Below, in pieces: positions 41,328 to 44,381 of a DNA stretch of 44,381 nucleotides. Below the pieces are notes generated by a model, which had not been told where the DNA came from, searched no databases, and worked only from the letters and a program-made list of their open reading frames with translations. The translations under genes and the position numbers were made by a program. The stretch is from Shinella sp. (GTDB taxonomy: Bacteria > Pseudomonadota > Alphaproteobacteria > Rhizobiales > Rhizobiaceae): the NCBI GenBank assembly GCA_003248775.1, contig QFQX01000038.1, positions 1 to 44,381 of the forward strand, read 5' to 3'. Position 1 is the stretch's first letter, and each line of letters begins with the position of its first letter.

Positions 41328-41763
41328 GACGTTTTCCTAACGCGGTTGAAATAGTGGGCTTCGCCGGTCAGGCAATGAACAGCGAGTTAACGCCTTTAGT
41401 AGACGCCGCTTATGGTTAATAAAGCGTTAAAATGGCGTCGCCGGTGTGCATCCGGATTTTGACTGAGCGGACGAGCATAACGGAAAGCAGCGCCGCGAGC
41501 GTGGCAAGTGGATTTCCGTCAATCATTCCGGGTCATAGAGCATGAGCAATCAGGTTTCTTCTGCATGCCGGCAGAGCTCCGACCAGAAACGATCAAGGCA
41601 CTATAGAACACGATCCAACCCGAGTGAAACAGAGCTCGATGAGCTTGTGTTTCAATAACAAGGATCGAGAGCGTCGATCCGTTTCATTCAGATCGACGCT
41701 CCGAATGGCAGGTTGCCTTCTCCCGAGGTCAGGTGACGCACCTTAAGGCCATGGATCACGGCT
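41328..41763. other. Intergenic region: bcs promoter and MFS terminator
   Basis: No gene is seen. The bcsN-proximal part (41380-41440) is AT-rich with TTAA motifs and probably holds the cellulose-operon promoter on the minus strand. Near the other end there are two hairpins: TGAAACA/TGTTTCA (41625-41631 / 41648-41654) and a perfect 11-base stem GAGCGTCGATC/GATCGACGCTC (41669-41679 / 41691-41701). The latter is 62 bases downstream of the MFS stop and likely ends that transcript. Confidence 0.6.
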
Positions 41764-42921
41764 TCAGCCGCTGGATCGGTACTGCATGCGCAACGCCGAT
41801 CCAGCGGCGCAGACGAGAAGGGCCATGCCGGCGAACGGCAATCCGCCTGCTCCGGCGTTACCGAGGATGACGCCGCCCAAGATGGCTCCACCGGCAATTT
41901 CGATGTTCCATGCAGTGACGATCATCGCCTGCGCAACATCGGCTGCCGGACCGGCCGCATGCGCCGATGCAGTCTGAAAGAGCGTCGCGGCCCCGCCGAA
42001 GCCCAGCCCCCAGATCAGTGCGGCTCCATAGACCGCAAGCGGTGCGCCGTCCGCCGTCGCAAGTATAAACGATGCGATGAGGAACAGGCCGATGCCGGCG
42101 AAAGTCGATGTTCGCAACCATCTGTCGATCAGGGCACCCGTCAGGCCGATACCGACCAATCCGGCCAACCCAAAAACCAGCAGGAAGCGATCGACCTGGC
42201 CAGCAATGCCATGACTGGACAGCAACGGCGCGATGTAGGTGTAGAGGATATTGTGGGCCAGCACGAAGCAGAGCGTCGTCGCCAACACCCACCGCACACC
42301 GGGGATCGCAAGAGCCTGGGGTAGCGAAGGGCGTTCTGTTTCAACCTCCCCCGCAAAATCAGGCACTTTCGCAACAATCCAGCCCAGCAGCAGCAGCGCG
42401 ACGAGGCTGAGTAATCCAAAGGTCAGTCGCCAACCGGCGAGGACACCCAGGAACGTGCCAGCGGGGATGCCGACCGAGAGAGCCAGGGGGGTCCCCGCCA
42501 TGGCGATGGCCATCGCACGGCCAGCAAGATGCGCTGGCGCCATGCGTACCGCATAACCAGCCAGCAACGCCCAGAGCAGGCCGGCCGACACACCACCGAC
42601 GAAGCGCGCCCCGAGCGCGACGACGAAACTCGACGTTACGGCAGTGACCAGATTGGCGATTGCGAAACCGATGATCGCGCAGATAAGGATCGGGCGTCGG
42701 CGCCAGCTTCGTGTCGCTGCCGTCAACGGGATCGCGGCAAGCAGCGACCCAAACGCATAAAAGCTGATCCATTGGCCTGCCACTGCCTCGCTCACCCCAA
42801 GCGAATCTCCGATCTGCGGAAGCAGGCCCGCCGGCAGGGCCTCCGTCAGGATCGTGACGAAACCGGCAACCGCCAGCGCGGATAACCCCGCCAACGGCAG
42901 TCGATCGACACCAGCCGTCAT
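41764..42921 (-). CDS. MFS drug/sugar efflux transporter
   Basis: This 385-residue major facilitator protein has twelve predicted helices. The loop after helix 2 reads AATRSWRRRPILI, the position of MFS motif A (degenerate here), and a GIPAGTFLG stretch in helix 5 fits the antiporter motif C region. It belongs with the AraJ/YdhP/SotB-like efflux proteins that export sugars or drugs. Its ATG overlaps the stop of the ABM gene by four bases, so they are coupled. A LysR gene diverges from the pair, the usual layout for an inducible efflux unit. Substrate is unknown. Confidence 0.85.
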   Translation of the reverse strand: MTAGVDRLPLAGLSALAVAGFVTILTEALPAGLLPQIGDSLGVSEAVAGQWISFYAFGSLLAAIPLTAATRSWRRRPILICAIIGFAIANLVTAVTSSFVVALGARFVGGVSAGLLWALLAGYAVRMAPAHLAGRAMAIAMAGTPLALSVGIPAGTFLGVLAGWRLTFGLLSLVALLLLGWIVAKVPDFAGEVETERPSLPQALAIPGVRWVLATTLCFVLAHNILYTYIAPLLSSHGIAGQVDRFLLVFGLAGLVGIGLTGALIDRWLRTSTFAGIGLFLIASFILATADGAPLAVYGAALIWGLGFGGAATLFQTASAHAAGPAADVAQAMIVTAWNIEIAGGAILGGVILGNAGAGGLPFAGMALLVCAAGSALRMQYRSSG

Positions 42922-43256
42922 GCCGAGGCCTTGGGCAGCACCAGATCACCAACGGTATATGTGTGAAACTCGCTGGACGAGACGGTATCGAGCTTGCGGA
43001 ACCTCTCCAGAAACACGGGGTCGGAGAAGAAGATTTCGACATCGCCAGGATCGGATATCGCTTCGATGTTCACGACCGTCAGTCCGTCCGTGCTCTTGGA
43101 CAGGCTACTCCACTGAAAGCCCGGTTTCCGCTCGGCGACATAGTGGACCACATCCTGGATCAACAGAAAGGCCTCTTCCTGCTTACCGGGGTGAACGTGG
43201 ATTACATTGACGATGAAGGTCGTCGGAAATGGCTCGATGGTGAAGGCGGGGATCAT
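42918..43256 (-). CDS. ABM-domain (antibiotic biosynthesis monooxygenase-like) protein
   Basis: This 112-residue protein has the ferredoxin-like dimeric alpha-beta fold of the ABM family: the VNVIHVHPGKQEEAFLLIQDVV opening strand and helix (written here only as the core VIHVHPGKQEEAF), then PGFQWSSLSKSTDG and a final FHTYTV strand. ABM proteins are cofactor-free oxygenases of quinones, or haem-degrading enzymes, or simply binding proteins. It forms a coupled pair with the MFS gene (ATGA overlap) and is divergent from the LysR regulator. A joint role in resistance to a small, possibly aromatic, compound is an inference. Confidence 0.78.
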   Translation of the reverse strand: MIPAFTIEPFPTTFIVNVIHVHPGKQEEAFLLIQDVVHYVAERKPGFQWSSLSKSTDGLTVVNIEAISDPGDVEIFFSDPVFLERFRKLDTVSSSEFHTYTVGDLVLPKASA

Positions 43257-43364
43257 GTTCGTCTCCTTGGTTGGTAATGGCCAAGAGATAGCGGACGACT
43301 TTTTAAGGAAAAACGGGCCTCTATTCCGATGACTAAGGAATTATTTTCCGGTAATTTGTATGAC

Positions 43365-44252
43365 ATGGACAAGCTCACAGCATTCGATGCCTTCGTGCAG
43401 TCAGCGGAAACCGGCAGCTACGTCGCCGCCGGCCGCAAGCTCGGCCTTTCCGCCTCCGCAGTTGGCAAGGCGGTGGCGCGACTTGAACAACGACTTGAAG
43501 TGCGGCTGTTCCACCGCAACACACGCAACATGACACTGACCGAAGAAGGCCGGCTGTTCCTAGAGCGATGTCGCCGCATCTTCGAGGAGGTCGAGGCGGC
43601 GGAAGCAGAGCTTGCACAATCGAACCGGACACCGAGAGGACGGTTGCGCGTAAGCCTGCCTTTGGTGGGCATGCTCCTGACACCGGTGATGGCTGATTTC
43701 ATGCGCGCATGGCCCGAGGTTCAGCTCGATCTGGATTTCACGGATCGACTGGTAGACGTGATCGAGGAAGGGTTCGACGCGGTCGTTCGCACCGGACAGC
43801 CGTCGGACAGCCGGTTGATGAGCCGCAATGTCGGAAGGTTCCGACTGAAGATCGTTGCCTCACCCAGTTATCTGGCGCGATGGGGCGTACCGGAAACGCC
43901 AGACGATCTGGAAAACCATCAGTGTCTCCACCAGCGATCACCCAGCACGGGCAAGCTTCGCCCCTGGCCATTCGCCCACGCCGAAAGACGGGAGAAGATC
44001 GTTCTGCCCGAGCGCATGAGCGCTACGGCGGTCGATCCTCTCATTGAACTGGCAATGGATGGAATGGGAATTGCCTGCCTGCCTCCATTTGCGATCCGTC
44101 GTGCGATCGCTGAAGGCCGTCTCGTGCCCATACTGGACGAGTGGATTTCCGAGACCGATCAGTTCAACGTGCTCTGGCCTGCCAGCCGTCAGATCACGCC
44201 AAAACTGAGAGCGTTCATCGACTTCATGGCCGAGCATCTGCAGCCACAATAG
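43365..44252 (+). CDS. LysR-family transcriptional regulator
   Basis: This 295-residue LysR regulator has an N-terminal winged HTH (MDKLTAFDAFVQSAE, then AAGRKLGLSASAVGKAVARLE and LFHRNTRNMTLTEEG), a linker helix, and a C-terminal effector-binding domain with two alpha/beta lobes (RLRVSLPLVGMLL...). It resembles the AaeR/DmlR-like group. The start at ATG 43365 gives the usual LysR N-terminus; ATG 43329 is in frame but adds twelve atypical residues. It diverges from the ABM-MFS pair with 108 bases between, so it most likely controls them and itself. It is far from the sulfur operons, so it is not a good candidate for their shared operator. Confidence 0.9.
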   Translation: MDKLTAFDAFVQSAETGSYVAAGRKLGLSASAVGKAVARLEQRLEVRLFHRNTRNMTLTEEGRLFLERCRRIFEEVEAAEAELAQSNRTPRGRLRVSLPLVGMLLTPVMADFMRAWPEVQLDLDFTDRLVDVIEEGFDAVVRTGQPSDSRLMSRNVGRFRLKIVASPSYLARWGVPETPDDLENHQCLHQRSPSTGKLRPWPFAHAERREKIVLPERMSATAVDPLIELAMDGMGIACLPPFAIRRAIAEGRLVPILDEWISETDQFNVLWPASRQITPKLRAFIDFMAEHLQPQ

Positions 44253-44381
44253 AAAAGACGCATATCGCAACACGGTTACGCCACCATGGCGGGCGCACGG
44301 CAATACCCGCTGACCCAGGATGCGGAAATCCGCTCCATTCAAGTAACTATTTCGTCCTGGCATGGAATTGAAAAATGGCGG

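Noticed and set aside
43365..44252. LysR gene as the regulator of the sulfur operators
   Set aside because: It lies 17 kb away and is divergent from its own MFS-ABM target pair, the usual LysR arrangement.

Overview
This window reads as chromosomal (or chromid) DNA of an alphaproteobacterium of the order Rhizobiales, most likely family Rhizobiaceae. The reasons are high-GC coding sequence, a BA14K-family surface protein, a class III cellulose operon (bcsN-bcsA-bcsB-bcsZ-bcsK) of the Agrobacterium/Rhizobium type, SfnB/DszC-like monooxygenases beside sulfonate-type ABC transporters, and short hairpin-rich intergenic repeats typical of rhizobia. There is no sign of phage, plasmid replication, insertion sequence or CRISPR.

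Region 1 (0.3-10.1 kb) is ordinary housekeeping and envelope content: a LysE-type exporter, a hexapeptide acetyltransferase, a class I glutamine amidotransferase with a DoxX-like membrane protein, an Rdx (SelW-like) protein, a proline-rich BA14K protein, tRNA-Leu(CAG), a DUF1003 membrane protein, a small secreted protein, an NlpC/P60 peptidase with a MarR regulator and a leucyl aminopeptidase, a TPR lipoprotein, and a YigZ/IMPACT protein.

Region 2 (10.1-31.6 kb) is a continuous organosulfur acquisition island. In order it holds: (a) tauABC-like uptake genes (- strand) diverging from an FAD/NAD(P)-binding oxidoreductase (+); (b) a second sulfonate-type ABC transporter (binding protein, permease, ATPase) co-transcribed with a small membrane protein and metY (O-acetylhomoserine sulfhydrylase); (c) an apparent operon of a methionine-type aminotransferase, a GlcD/D-lactate-dehydrogenase-like flavoenzyme, metQ-metN-metI and an isopenicillin-N-synthase-like Fe(II) oxygenase; (d) divergent from (c), a DszA/NtaA-family FMN monooxygenase, two tandem SfnB/DszC-family flavin monooxygenases and a YghZ-like aldo-keto reductase. 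Together they suggest import of sulfonates, methionine-like compounds and thioethers or sulfones, oxidative release of sulfur or deamination/oxidation of 2-hydroxy and 2-amino acids, and recapture of sulfide into homocysteine. The intergenic region between (c) and (d) carries two AT-rich inverted repeats of identical architecture, TCTAT-N7-ATAGA. A degenerate relative precedes (b), which points to a shared regulator not encoded here.

Region 3 (31.6-32.4 kb) holds terminators, a 30-residue putative membrane peptide with a strong ribosome-binding site, and a multi-hairpin repeat. Region 4 (32.4-41.3 kb) is the cellulose operon; BcsA has a c-di-GMP-binding PilZ domain, and successive genes overlap by a few bases. 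Region 5 (41.8-44.3 kb) is an MFS efflux protein and a small ABM-domain protein diverging from their likely LysR regulator.

Calls rest on reading translated sequence and recalled family motifs; no database search was run.
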